Positions 16,099 to 24,731 of a stretch of 64,000 bases of DNA are shown one piece after another. The stretch comes from Clostridia bacterium (GTDB lineage Bacteria; Bacillota; Clostridia; UBA1381; UBA9506). The stretch lies in assembly GCA_017416855.1 (NCBI GenBank), contig JAFQAZ010000007.1:32556-96555 (forward strand), read 5' to 3'. A program made the position numbers and the translations under genes. Below the pieces are notes generated by a model. It was not told where the DNA came from and ran no database searches. It worked only from the letters and a program-made list of their open reading frames with translations. Position 1 is the first letter of the stretch. Each line of letters starts with the position of its first letter.

Positions 16099-16159
16099 GT
16101 CTACTTGGTGGGGGTCAGTCCAGTTCTATGTCCTTTCAACCATCCCCTTGCCTTATGTC

Positions 16160-16741
16160 TTATAATTTTTTTCTTAAATCTTCCAAAGCGCGCTTTCTGT
16201 GGCTGATGGCATTTTTTTCATCGGCGGTTAATAAGCCGAAGCTTTTGTTAAAATCTAACGAATAGAAAACAGGGTCATAGCCAAAGCCACCGTCACCTTC
16301 CGGAGCAAAGAGAATTCGGCCTTCGCAACTGCCTTCGCCGTAAATTTCCTCACCGTTTTCTGAAATGAAGCATACTGCACTCTTGAATCGTGCAGTGCGT
16401 TCTTCCTCAGGAATGTCTTTCATTACTTGTAAAAGTTTTTGAGTGTTTTCGCTGTCGGTGGGGTGGTCGCCGGCAAAGCGTGCGGAATAAATACCGGGGG
16501 CACCGTCTAAGGCATCCACACACAAGCCGGAATCGTCGGCTAACACAGCACAATGCGCCAGTTCATATAAGGCGTGAGCTTTAATGGCGGCATTTTCTCT
16601 AAAGGTGCTGCCGTTTTCCTCAGGGTCGCTGATAAAGCCGGCTTCTTTGGCGCCAAGAACTTCGTAATCCGTTAGAATCGCTTTGATTTCCCTTAATTTG
16701 CCGGCGTTGCCCGTGGCTACAATCAAACGCTTAGTGGACAT
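16160..16741 (-). CDS. rdgB: Non-canonical purine NTP pyrophosphatase (XTP/dITP diphosphatase)
   Basis: 193-residue cytoplasmic house-cleaning enzyme that hydrolyses XTP, dITP and ITP to the monophosphate. Signatures are IVATGNAGKLREI at the N-terminus, the acidic active-site segment LADDSGLCVDAL, GAPGIYSARFAG, and FGYDPVF with SHRKRAL at the C-terminus. The ATG at 16741 gives the normal length and overlaps the preceding gene by 11 bases. Confidence 0.95.
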   Translation of the reverse strand: MSTKRLIVATGNAGKLREIKAILTDYEVLGAKEAGFISDPEENGSTFRENAAIKAHALYELAHCAVLADDSGLCVDALDGAPGIYSARFAGDHPTDSENTQKLLQVMKDIPEEERTARFKSAVCFISENGEEIYGEGSCEGRILFAPEGDGGFGYDPVFYSLDFNKSFGLLTADEKNAISHRKRALEDLRKKL

Positions 16742-17654
16742 ATTTTTCAACCACCTTGTCAATGGCTTCTTCTGTGAGTTGTTCCGGTATTTCCTCTTTG
16801 TATAACGACCAACGCTCAACGTGCTGGGCAGTTTCTTCAGGCGCTAAGGTCTGGAGTTTACCTAAAGATTCCATTTCTAAGAACAAACGGTTGGTATAGG
16901 TTTCAAAATTCATACCGCCATCGGGGTAGTTGGCGCCTTCAACGAAGTCAAACTGTTTTACGAATACATCGCCGTGGTTAAAGTACAGGCTATATCCGTC
17001 TTCGCAACTGAGACCTAATTTAAACTTAGCCTGCACATCGGCATCCTGTTGCAGATAAATATAACGGTCACCCCAGATCACACGAGGGTCTGTCATCTTG
17101 GCATAAGGCCACATCGCCAACCAGCGGTTGGGGAGCAGGCCTGTGTTTTTGGTAGGCTGGGGAATGATTTCCACGCCGCCGGCTGCCAGAACAGTAATAG
17201 ACCAGGGAGCCAGCGTGATATCCCATGCGCCCTTGTTGGTGATGCGGTGGGTTACAGAAACAGAGGGACCGTTATCTTCCATAGCAATTTCCATCTGATG
17301 CTGATGCAGGTTCCACTTCTGTTCCGGCGGTGTAACAATAACACCGTTATCGGTTAAAACGTAGCTGACGGGCTCGTTATCGGGGTAATAACTTTTGGGG
17401 TTACCCTCGGGGCTTGCCCATAAACGATGACCACCATAGGTGTACCAGATGTCGCCGTATTTTTCCTGAACTTGATCATTTGCATTTTTGAAATTTCGTT
17501 CCGGATCTGTGAACATGACATTTTCACCGTCAATAAAGGAAAAATGGATGATACGGGGACCAAAATCCAGAGTAACCACCAAACGGATTGTTCCATTGGT
17601 AAGTTCTAAGCATTTGCCGAAACCTTCATATTCAATTTCTCTTTTTGTAATCAT
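16731..17654 (-). CDS. DUF4380-like protein (aldose-epimerase-like beta-sandwich)
   Basis: 307 residues with the opening pattern of DUF4380 proteins: LTNGTIRLVVTLDFGPRII followed by GENVMF and YGGHRLWASPEG. These proteins resemble galactose mutarotases and sugar-binding beta-sandwiches, but no reaction is established here. There is no signal peptide. Start supported by AAAAAAGGAGCAAC. It is co-transcribed with rdgB, whose start it overlaps, and is divergent from the esterase gene at 17803. Confidence 0.78.
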   Translation of the reverse strand: MITKREIEYEGFGKCLELTNGTIRLVVTLDFGPRIIHFSFIDGENVMFTDPERNFKNANDQVQEKYGDIWYTYGGHRLWASPEGNPKSYYPDNEPVSYVLTDNGVIVTPPEQKWNLHQHQMEIAMEDNGPSVSVTHRITNKGAWDITLAPWSITVLAAGGVEIIPQPTKNTGLLPNRWLAMWPYAKMTDPRVIWGDRYIYLQQDADVQAKFKLGLSCEDGYSLYFNHGDVFVKQFDFVEGANYPDGGMNFETYTNRLFLEMESLGKLQTLAPEETAQHVERWSLYKEEIPEQLTEEAIDKVVEKYVH

Positions 17655-17742
17655 ACTGTTGCTCCTTTTTTAGTCTTTTTTTCATTGTATCACAAAACTT
17701 GGAAAAATCCTATAGCAAATTTAAATTATTTTGGAAAAAGAA

Positions 17743-17771
17743 TTGTTATTTTAGGTAAACTGTGATACAAT
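17743..17771 (+). promoter_or_regulatory. Sigma-A promoter of the esterase-M20 operon
   Basis: -35 TTGTTA (17743-17748), 17 bases, and the extended -10 TGATACAAT ending at 17771. The same extended -10 occurs at the promoters near 11885 (minus), 25814 and 27297. Confidence 0.72.
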
Positions 17772-17802
17772 GACTAGGAATAATTTGCCGGAAGGTGATT
17801 GT

Positions 17803-18588
17803 ATGTTAGCTGGTGTTTATCCTTTGTGGGATTTTGAATGTGAACCGGAAAATCCAATGATTTCTTATTATAAACCGGAAGAAAAAATTTCGGATTGGTC
17901 TGTGGTTATTTTCCCTGGCGGTGGGTATAGTCATCGTGCCGAGCACGAGGGCAAAGGTTATGCTGAATTTTTAAATGCCAACGGTATTGCGGCTTTTGTG
18001 GTGGATTATCGGGTGAGTCCCAACCGCTTTCCGGCTGAGCTTTCCGATGCAAGGCGGGGCATACGCTTTGTGCGTAACCGTGCTGAGGAATTTGGCATTC
18101 GCAAAGATAAAATTGCGGTGATGGGCTCTTCGGCCGGTGGCCATCTGGCGGCTTTGGTTTCAAACTATAAAGAAGAGCTCCCCGGAGAACCTTTTGATAT
18201 CATAGACGAGGAAGATTATTTACCCAATGCCCAGATTTTGTGTTATCCCGTTATTCGGGTGACACCAGATTTTGGTCATACAGGCTCCGGCAAAAATTTG
18301 CTGGGAGAAGATTATGAAAAACTGGCAGAACAGTTTAATCTGGATGGCATGGTAACGGAACATACACCACCGGCGTTTATCTGGCACACCTTTAACGACG
18401 GCGGGGTGTCGGTTTTAAACAGCCTTTCTTATACAGAGGCTCTGTATCGCCATAAAGTGCCGACAGAACTTCACGTGTTCCCGGAAGGACCCCATGGTTT
18501 GGGACTTGCCAATGCAGAGCCCCGCATCAATCCCCATGTTGCACAGTGGAGCGAACTGCTGATTCAATGGATGAAGCAATTATCATAA
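17803..18588 (+). CDS. Alpha/beta-hydrolase, carbohydrate-esterase-like
   Basis: 261-residue serine hydrolase. The oxyanion-hole motif is PGGGYSHRA (about 46-54), the nucleophile elbow is GSSAGGHLAAL, and the acid/His part includes WHTFNDGGV and FPEGPHGLGLA near the C-terminus. This layout is seen in BD-FAE and acetyl-xylan-esterase-like enzymes that remove acetyl or feruloyl groups, but the substrate is unproven. There is no signal peptide. ATG 17803 follows GGAAGGTG; an in-frame ATG at 17770 overlaps the -10 box. It is 13 bases before the M20 gene. Confidence 0.82.
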   Translation: MLAGVYPLWDFECEPENPMISYYKPEEKISDWSVVIFPGGGYSHRAEHEGKGYAEFLNANGIAAFVVDYRVSPNRFPAELSDARRGIRFVRNRAEEFGIRKDKIAVMGSSAGGHLAALVSNYKEELPGEPFDIIDEEDYLPNAQILCYPVIRVTPDFGHTGSGKNLLGEDYEKLAEQFNLDGMVTEHTPPAFIWHTFNDGGVSVLNSLSYTEALYRHKVPTELHVFPEGPHGLGLANAEPRINPHVAQWSELLIQWMKQLS

Positions 18589-18601
18589 AGGAGAAGATAG
18601 T

Positions 18602-19741
18602 ATGGAATTATCAAAAGACATATTGCAGTATTTAGAGGATTCGATTGAAGAAACGCACACTCTTTTAGAGACAATCTGTCGTATTCCGGCGCCCTCCCAT
18701 CACGAGGAGAAACGTGCAGAATTCTGTAAAAAGTGGCTGGAAGAGCAGGGTGCAGAGGGCGTTTATATTGACTCGGCTTTAAATGTGATTTATCCTGTGA
18801 ACTGTGAAAACAGAGATGATATTGTGGTATTTATGGCTCACACTGATGTGGTGTTCCCTGATACAGAGCCGTTGCCCTTTGCGAAAGATGATGAATATTT
18901 TTATTCTCCCGGTGTGGGAGATGACACCGTTTGCCTGACAATGATGCTGATGGTGATTAAATACATCATCAAAAACGGCATTAAACCCAATCGCGGTATT
19001 TTGTTTGTGGCGAATGCCTGCGAGGAGGGGTTAGGCAATTTAAAAGGAATCCGTCAGATTATGCAGGATTTTACCGGCAGAATCAAAGAAGTTTACACCT
19101 TTGACGGTGGCTATAAGCATATTGTGGATGTTTGCGTGGGCTCTCATCGTTATCAGGTGAAGGTCACAACCGAAGGCGGTCATTCTTATAATGCTTTCGG
19201 CAATAAAAACGCGATTCATTATCTTTCTCAGCTGGTTTGCGGTTTATATAATCAGAAACTGCCCGATACACCGAACAACAAAACCACTTTCAATGTAGGC
19301 GGCATCTCCGGTGGTACTTCTGTCAACACCATTGCTCAGGAAGCAACGATGCTGTATGAATACCGTTCTGATCTGGCGGCAAACTTAGAGTTTATGAAGG
19401 CTTCTTTTGAAAAAGAAGTAGAAAAAATCCGCGCTATGGGTGTGGAGGTAACCGTTGAGGTTCTGGGTATTCGTCCCTGCTCCGGTGAAGTGGACTGGGA
19501 GGTACACGAAAAAATGGCACAAAAGGCCATAGCTATTCAACAGAAGCACTCAGGCTATGAATGTTCACGGGAGTCCGGTTCAACAGATGCTAATATGCCT
19601 ATGTCCTTAGGTGTGCCTTCAATTTGTGTCGGCACATATGAAGGCAGCGGCGCTCACACGAGAGGAGAAAAGGTGTTGATTAAGAGTATTCCGGTTGGAC
19701 TGAAAATTACAGCAGAATTGATTCTTGACTATTTTAATTAA
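18602..19741 (+). CDS. M20-family metallopeptidase/deacylase
   Basis: 379 residues, cytoplasmic. Zinc-site motifs are FMAHTDVVF (first His/Asp), SPGVGDDT, and the catalytic Glu pair in NACEEGLGN. A dimerisation domain of about 110 residues follows (GGHSYNAFGN onward), with the final His in GAHTRGE. The family includes di- and tripeptidases, carboxypeptidases and acyl-amino-acid deacylases; which one is unclear. Start supported by AAAGGAGAAG. It is the second gene of the esterase operon. Confidence 0.85.
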   Translation: MELSKDILQYLEDSIEETHTLLETICRIPAPSHHEEKRAEFCKKWLEEQGAEGVYIDSALNVIYPVNCENRDDIVVFMAHTDVVFPDTEPLPFAKDDEYFYSPGVGDDTVCLTMMLMVIKYIIKNGIKPNRGILFVANACEEGLGNLKGIRQIMQDFTGRIKEVYTFDGGYKHIVDVCVGSHRYQVKVTTEGGHSYNAFGNKNAIHYLSQLVCGLYNQKLPDTPNNKTTFNVGGISGGTSVNTIAQEATMLYEYRSDLAANLEFMKASFEKEVEKIRAMGVEVTVEVLGIRPCSGEVDWEVHEKMAQKAIAIQQKHSGYECSRESGSTDANMPMSLGVPSICVGTYEGSGAHTRGEKVLIKSIPVGLKITAELILDYFN

Positions 19742-19746
19742 ACGTA

Positions 19747-19790
19747 AAACATAAATGGAGGGTTGCATAAGCAACCCTCCATTTATGTTT
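19747..19790. terminator. 20-bp perfect hairpin between convergent M20 and AraC genes
   Basis: Arms 19747-19766 and 19771-19790 are perfectly complementary with an ATAA loop. The stop codon of the AraC gene lies inside the right arm. It can serve as a terminator in both directions. Confidence 0.85.
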
Positions 19791-20556
19791 GCTTGCTGTA
19801 TTCACCGGGAGAGAGTCCGTATTTTTTCTTGAACATCCTTGAAAAGGTATACACATCGGTGTAGCCAATCCGTGATGCAATTTCTTTTTGGGGATATTGT
19901 TTCTTTTGTAAAAGTTCAGTAGCTTTTTTGAGCCGGTAAGAGATTAAGTATTCCTGAGGCGATATGCCGGTTTTTTGTTTGAATACTTTGAAAAATTGAT
20001 TTCTGCTTATGCCTAAGGTTGCGGCAATTTCTTCTATTTTGATTTGCTCTGCGTAGCTTGACTCAATATAGTGACAGGCGCGGGTGACATAATCTTCTTC
20101 AAAAATGGTTGTGTTGCTCTGGTGTGTGGCCAGCTCGGTGAAAAAATCGTATAAGGTGGCGCACATAACCCATTCGGGGGTTAAAGAATTTCTGCAGTCA
20201 TACATTTTGTTGAATAAAGGTGTTGCCCAAAACGCAGAAAAAACCTTTTGAGAAAGGAGCTTTGCAAAGGGTTCGGCACAATCGAAGCTCACCCAGATGT
20301 AAGTGAGAGGTTGCTTCTCGTCAGAAATATAACTGGTAAAATCACCCTTATGTGAAACGAAAATATCCCCTTTTTTAATCTGATATTCTTCATTGTTGAG
20401 CAAATACTTTCCGCTTCCTTTGGTTACATAATGCAAAACGTGTCTCTGGATATAGTGACGTGGAAAAACATCGCCGCTCTGGCATTGGTTCATGCCACAA
20501 ACGGCAGGAGAAACCTCGTTCTTGCTGTTTCCGTTCAGAAAAAAATGTTTAATCAT
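19783..20556 (-). CDS. AraC-family transcription regulator
   Basis: 257 residues. The N-terminal cupin-type sensor (about 1-140) has RHYIQRHVLHYVTKGSG and KKGDIFVSHKGD. The C-terminal pair of helix-turn-helix motifs (about 160-257) has IEEIAATLGISRNQFFKVFK and ASRIGYTDVYTFSRMFKKKYG. It stands divergent to the first ceramidase-family gene with a shared palindrome between them, so it very likely controls that gene and itself, in response to a small sugar-like ligand. ATG 20556 is used because the frame upstream crosses the promoter. Confidence 0.9.
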   Translation of the reverse strand: MIKHFFLNGNSKNEVSPAVCGMNQCQSGDVFPRHYIQRHVLHYVTKGSGKYLLNNEEYQIKKGDIFVSHKGDFTSYISDEKQPLTYIWVSFDCAEPFAKLLSQKVFSAFWATPLFNKMYDCRNSLTPEWVMCATLYDFFTELATHQSNTTIFEEDYVTRACHYIESSYAEQIKIEEIAATLGISRNQFFKVFKQKTGISPQEYLISYRLKKATELLQKKQYPQKEIASRIGYTDVYTFSRMFKKKYGLSPGEYSKQT

Positions 20557-20595
20557 AGTTGCAAAAAATCCTTTTTTGAAAAATATGATGATTAC

Positions 20596-20649
20596 ATTAT
20601 AACAAAAACAGGATACATTTTGCAATTTAAATTGCAAATTTTTTATGTT
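20596..20649. promoter_or_regulatory. Divergent promoters with 20-bp perfect palindrome
   Basis: TTTGCAATTT (20619-20628) is repeated inverted at 20629-20638 with no spacer. Its TTGCAA (20620-20625) reads as a -35 box in both directions. Leftwards it is 18 bases from TATAAT (20601-20596, minus strand) for the AraC gene. Rightwards it is 18 bases from TATGTT (20644-20649) for the ceramidase-family gene. A protein bound here would control both. Confidence 0.65.
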
Positions 20650-20681
20650 ACACTGAGAAAAAACGAGAAAGGATGTTTTTT

Positions 20682-22013
20682 ATGTTAGTTGGTTTTTCAC
20701 AGGTTCGTTTTGACGATGCTTTCGATTACCGCATGGGCGGTACGTTTGTCAATTATATGCGTTCAGAAACAGAATTCCATACTCCGTTATTCTGCTCTGC
20801 CTGGGCAGTCAAGGCAGGGGACAACAGCTTTGTCTGGGTTTCCTGCGATGTGGCAAGATTTATGGAATGTGATGCTGATTATGTGCGTGAAAAGGTGGAA
20901 AAGGAAATCGGCATTCCAAAAGCAAGGGTTCTGGTTTCTGCAACTCATAACCATACAGGCCCCACAGCACGCCCCAGTATTTCGCCGTATTTCCCCACGG
21001 GCGATTTGTCTTACTTTGAAAAACTGGGTGACAAAGCGGCAGAAGCTTGCGTGCTTGCCTGGAACAATCTGACGGAAGCCACCATGTCTTATGCAAGATG
21101 CGATGAGGACAAATGTGTGCACAATCGCCGGTATTTAATGGATACCGGTGAAAGTATGATGGAGCCCGGTGGCCCTGAATATCCCGGCAGACTGATGAAG
21201 GAAGGTCCGGAAGATACCGAGTTGCAGGCTGTTTGGTTTATGAAGGAAGGGAACCCAGTTGGGATTATTGTGAATTATTCCTCCCATCCTTCAGAATTAT
21301 ATGCCATGAAATATACCTCCGGCGACTATCCCGGTGTTATGCGCCGTGTGCTGCAAAATAACTATGGCGCCGACGTGCCCATCGTATTCCTGCAGGGGTG
21401 CTGCGGCAACCTGACACCTCGTGACCATGAGCACGATGCCACCTGGGGTCACGGTATTGACGGTGCAGAGCGGGTGGGTACCATTATTGCTGCCGACGTT
21501 ATGCGAATGATTGCTCTGACCCGCGAGACCAGGGATATAACAGATATTCGCGTAAAAACAACAACCACCCGTCTGAATTTAAGAGAAGTCTCAGAAGAAG
21601 ATTTAAAGAGAAGCGATGAAGTGTTTGAACTGCTGGAAACTGACCGTCCGGCTTTTGATGCTCTGGATGTAGCCGACAAGGGCTATGCCAATAAGGTTCG
21701 GAATTTGCTGAAAAAGTGGGAAGTGGCGCCCTATGAGGATGTGCCCATTGGTGCTGTCAAACTGGGCGACGTCATCTTTTTAACCCATCCGGCTGAACTG
21801 TTCTGCGAATATCAGCTGGACCTTAAAAAACAGTTGGGCGAAAAAACCATCTGCGTAGAGCTGACCAATGGCGGCATTTGCTATGTAGCCACCAAGCAGG
21901 GCTATGTGCTGAAGGGCTATGAAATGAAGCAAGGTTTTTATGATTATCACGCAGGGCAGAAGATAGAAGACTCTCTGATTGAACTGTCTAAAGAAATGGG
22001 TCATAAATTCTGA
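20682..22013 (+). CDS. Neutral/alkaline ceramidase-family protein, paralogue 1
   Basis: 443 residues with the fold marks of the N-terminal domain of neutral ceramidases, zinc-dependent hydrolases of N-acyl bonds. They are VSATHNHTGP (first zinc His), NYSSHPSELY...SGDYPG (second His region) and VFLQGCCGN. It lacks a signal peptide and the C-terminal domain of true ceramidases, and is about 200 residues shorter, so it is a cytoplasmic relative of unknown substrate. ATG 20682 is used since GAGAAAGGA precedes it by 8 bases. It is transcribed alone, with a terminator at 22045. Confidence 0.75.
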   Translation: MLVGFSQVRFDDAFDYRMGGTFVNYMRSETEFHTPLFCSAWAVKAGDNSFVWVSCDVARFMECDADYVREKVEKEIGIPKARVLVSATHNHTGPTARPSISPYFPTGDLSYFEKLGDKAAEACVLAWNNLTEATMSYARCDEDKCVHNRRYLMDTGESMMEPGGPEYPGRLMKEGPEDTELQAVWFMKEGNPVGIIVNYSSHPSELYAMKYTSGDYPGVMRRVLQNNYGADVPIVFLQGCCGNLTPRDHEHDATWGHGIDGAERVGTIIAADVMRMIALTRETRDITDIRVKTTTTRLNLREVSEEDLKRSDEVFELLETDRPAFDALDVADKGYANKVRNLLKKWEVAPYEDVPIGAVKLGDVIFLTHPAELFCEYQLDLKKQLGEKTICVELTNGGICYVATKQGYVLKGYEMKQGFYDYHAGQKIEDSLIELSKEMGHKF

Positions 22014-22044
22014 GGAACTACAGAACGAAAAAATAGTGTTAATG

Positions 22045-22082
22045 AAGAAAAATCTCACCTTTTGGTGAGATTTTTCTTGTTT
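22045..22082 (+). terminator. Terminator after ceramidase-family gene 1
   Basis: A perfect 15-bp stem (22045-22059 with 22064-22078), TTTT loop, followed by a T-rich stretch. Confidence 0.88.
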
Positions 22083-22125
22083 TATTTGTGAGCAGAATAA
22101 AAAATAAATAAAAACAAGAAATCTA

Positions 22126-22154
22126 TTGAAATTCATTTTGTTTGATGTTATAAT
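22126..22154 (+). promoter_or_regulatory. Strong sigma-A promoter of the ceramidase-2/nagA/nagB-like operon
   Basis: -35 TTGAAA (22126-22131), a 17-base spacer and the extended -10 TGTTATAAT ending at 22154. Confidence 0.82.
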
Positions 22155-22203
22155 ATAAATTAAGAATATTATGGAATTTTTTATATAAAGGAGCATATGA
22201 ACT

Positions 22204-23553
22204 ATGAATAATTTACAAGCTGGTTTCGGTCGTGTAAATATTACTCCTATGATGGGTATTGAAATTGCCGGATATTATAAGGTTAGAAGAGCCGAAGCTG
22301 TTTTGGATGATCTGGAATTAAATGCGTTGGCACTTGCCAGTGGTGATACCAAAGTGGTTATGATGACCATTGACCACTGCGGCGTGAAAAAAGTGATTAT
22401 GGATAAAATCCGTGCCCGTGTGGCAGAAGCAGTCAAGCTTCCTGTTGAGGCTATTACCATTTCTGCAACTCACACCCACACCGGCCCTTGCATGAGACCG
22501 GAAAGCACAGACCCCTTAGAGCTTGAATACATAGAATTTGTCACCAAGCGTGCTATGGATGTGGCTCAGTTTGCGCTGGCTGACTTAAAACCTGCCGTGA
22601 TGGGCTGGGGTATCGGTCAGGCACCCCGTGTTGCTTTTGTTCGCCGCTTCCGTATGAAGGATGGCAGCGTACAGACAAACCCCGGTGTAAACAACCCCAA
22701 CATTTTAGCACCGATTGGCGATGTGGATGAAAGAGTTAACGTTGTTCGCTTTAACCGTGAAGGCGCAGAGGATATCGTAATGGTGAACTTTGGTAACCAT
22801 CCTGATGTTGTGGGCGGTAACAAAATTTCAGGTGACTGGCCCAACTTCCTGCGCAAAACAGTTGAAAAAGTTATTGACAACACAAAATGTATCTTCTTTA
22901 ACGGTGCACAGGGCGATGTTAACCACGTTAACGTATTCCCCAGAGGCGGCGAAATGAATGATATGTTCAACGATTTTGACGATGTTGCCCGCGGTTATGC
23001 TCATGCCCGCCACATTGGCCATGTTGTAGCTGGCGGTGTGCTGCAGGTTTATGACAAGGTTCAATATGTGGATGTTGATTCCATTAAATTTACAGAAAAA
23101 GTCGTTAAGATTCCTTCTAACCGTGCTACGGCTGAAGAATTACCGGAGGCGCATCGTATTAATGACCTCCATCTGGCAGGCAAAGACAGCGAGTTGCCTT
23201 ATCAGGGTATGATGCTTACGACCATGGTGGCAAAGGCTGCTCGTATGGTTGCATTGGAAAATGGTCCTGATTTCTTTGAACTGTATCTGTCAGGTATTAC
23301 CATTGGTCCTTTAGGCTTTGTGGGCATCCCCGGTGAACCCTTTACCGGTGTAGGCAGAGGCATTAAAGAAACTGAAGGCTTTGATATGATTATGCCTGTT
23401 TGCTTAACCAATGGTTCTGAAGGTTATTACCCCATGCAGGAAGCCTATGACGAAGGCGGTTATGAAGCCGGCAGCTCCCGCTTTAAAGCCGGTGTGGCTG
23501 AACTTTTAATTGAAGGCGGTCAGGCTATGCTGAAGGAACTGGGAGGCAGATAA
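22204..23553 (+). CDS. Neutral/alkaline ceramidase-family protein, paralogue 2
   Basis: 449 residues. It begins like classical members (AGFGRVNITPMMG) and has ISATHTHTGP (about 86-95), NFGNHPDVVGGNKISGDWP and IFFNGAQGDVNHVN. In the Pseudomonas ceramidase, as I recall it, the last segment carries the nucleophilic Ser; here no Ser is present, so the reaction may differ. There is no signal peptide, so it should act in the cytoplasm. The start has AAAGGAG upstream. The nagA-like gene begins one base after its stop codon. It shares only moderate similarity with paralogue 1. Confidence 0.78.
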   Translation: MNNLQAGFGRVNITPMMGIEIAGYYKVRRAEAVLDDLELNALALASGDTKVVMMTIDHCGVKKVIMDKIRARVAEAVKLPVEAITISATHTHTGPCMRPESTDPLELEYIEFVTKRAMDVAQFALADLKPAVMGWGIGQAPRVAFVRRFRMKDGSVQTNPGVNNPNILAPIGDVDERVNVVRFNREGAEDIVMVNFGNHPDVVGGNKISGDWPNFLRKTVEKVIDNTKCIFFNGAQGDVNHVNVFPRGGEMNDMFNDFDDVARGYAHARHIGHVVAGGVLQVYDKVQYVDVDSIKFTEKVVKIPSNRATAEELPEAHRINDLHLAGKDSELPYQGMMLTTMVAKAARMVALENGPDFFELYLSGITIGPLGFVGIPGEPFTGVGRGIKETEGFDMIMPVCLTNGSEGYYPMQEAYDEGGYEAGSSRFKAGVAELLIEGGQAMLKELGGR

Positions 23554-23554
23554 G

Positions 23555-24697
23555 ATGACAGCTATTATTAATGCCGTTTTAGTTATGAAGGATCATTACA
23601 TCCCTGATGCAGTGCTCCTGATGGAAGACGGAAAAATTGTTGACTTTGGTCCGGCAAAAAAACTGCCTGTTCCCGCCGGTTGCGAAGTGATTGATGCAGA
23701 AGGCCTCTATGTTGGCCCCGGCTTAATTGATATCCACACTCATGCTGATGGGGATACTTATTTTCACGAAGACCCCATTAAATGCTCCGAAACTGTGCTG
23801 AAGCACGGTGTAACCTCTGTTTTGCCGGCGCTGTTTTACAGCATGAACAAAGAGGAGCATTTAGAGGCAATTAAAAAGTATAAGGATGCCATTGCAGCAG
23901 GAAAATGCAAGAACATTTTCGGTGTATATATGGAAGGTCCTTACTTAAACCCTGATTTTGGCTGTGACAAGGAAAAGAACGTCTGGAAGGATGCCATCGT
24001 TGAAAAGGATTATGCTGAAATCGTTGAGGCGGCCAAAGGCTTTGCCAAGGTTTGGTGTGTAGCACCGGAACGGGAAGGGATTTTAGATTTTGTTAAGTAT
24101 GTCAAAAAAGAAATTCCCGAAATCGTGTTCTCTGTAGCTCATTCCGAAGCTACACCGGAACAGATTGAAGCTTTAATGCCCTATGGTTTAAAATTAGGCA
24201 CTCACCACACCAATGCGACAGGTACCTTGGAGAATTACCCCGAAGTCCGTGGCGTTTGCGTGGATGAAACGGTTAACTACAATAACGATATTTATGCAGA
24301 AATCATCTGTGATTCCAAAGGTGTTCATGTACATCCTTATATGATTCGTCTGATCAAAAAAATCAAAGGTCAGGATAAGATCATTCTGATTGCTGACTCT
24401 TTTGTGGCAGACGGTCCGCCGATTCCGGGTCTTGAAGATGCGTTTGACATCAACTTTGACTGGGGCGGCGACATTGCAGGCTCTAAACTCACATTGGATA
24501 TTGCCTGCCATAATATGATGATTCATACAGGCGGCTCTGTCTGTGATGTGTTCCGCTATGCATCTACCAATCCGGCTAAGATGCTCTCCCTTACCGATAG
24601 AGGCGATATTGCAAAGGGAAAACGTGCTGATTTAGTATTTGTCGACCACCAGTTTGACGTAAAACGCGTCATTTTGGGTGGCGAGCAGATAAATTAA
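23555..24697 (+). CDS. NagA-like amidohydrolase (amino-sugar-6-phosphate deacetylase family)
   Basis: 380-residue TIM-barrel metal hydrolase. Metal-site motifs are GLIDIHTHADGD (HxH), MEGPYLNP (catalytic-domain Glu), SVAHSEA and GTHHTNATG (histidines), and IADSFVADG with the catalytic Asp. The pattern is that of N-acetylglucosamine-6-phosphate deacetylase, though GTHHTNATG differs from the usual THLFNAM, so the acyl group or sugar may differ. Its ribosome site (GGAGGCAG) lies inside the end of the preceding gene, so translation is coupled. It is followed by a NagB-fold gene. Confidence 0.82.
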   Translation: MTAIINAVLVMKDHYIPDAVLLMEDGKIVDFGPAKKLPVPAGCEVIDAEGLYVGPGLIDIHTHADGDTYFHEDPIKCSETVLKHGVTSVLPALFYSMNKEEHLEAIKKYKDAIAAGKCKNIFGVYMEGPYLNPDFGCDKEKNVWKDAIVEKDYAEIVEAAKGFAKVWCVAPEREGILDFVKYVKKEIPEIVFSVAHSEATPEQIEALMPYGLKLGTHHTNATGTLENYPEVRGVCVDETVNYNNDIYAEIICDSKGVHVHPYMIRLIKKIKGQDKIILIADSFVADGPPIPGLEDAFDINFDWGGDIAGSKLTLDIACHNMMIHTGGSVCDVFRYASTNPAKMLSLTDRGDIAKGKRADLVFVDHQFDVKRVILGGEQIN

Positions 24698-24731
24698 AAA
24701 ATAATAAAAAAAGATAAAAGGAGAAAAAACA

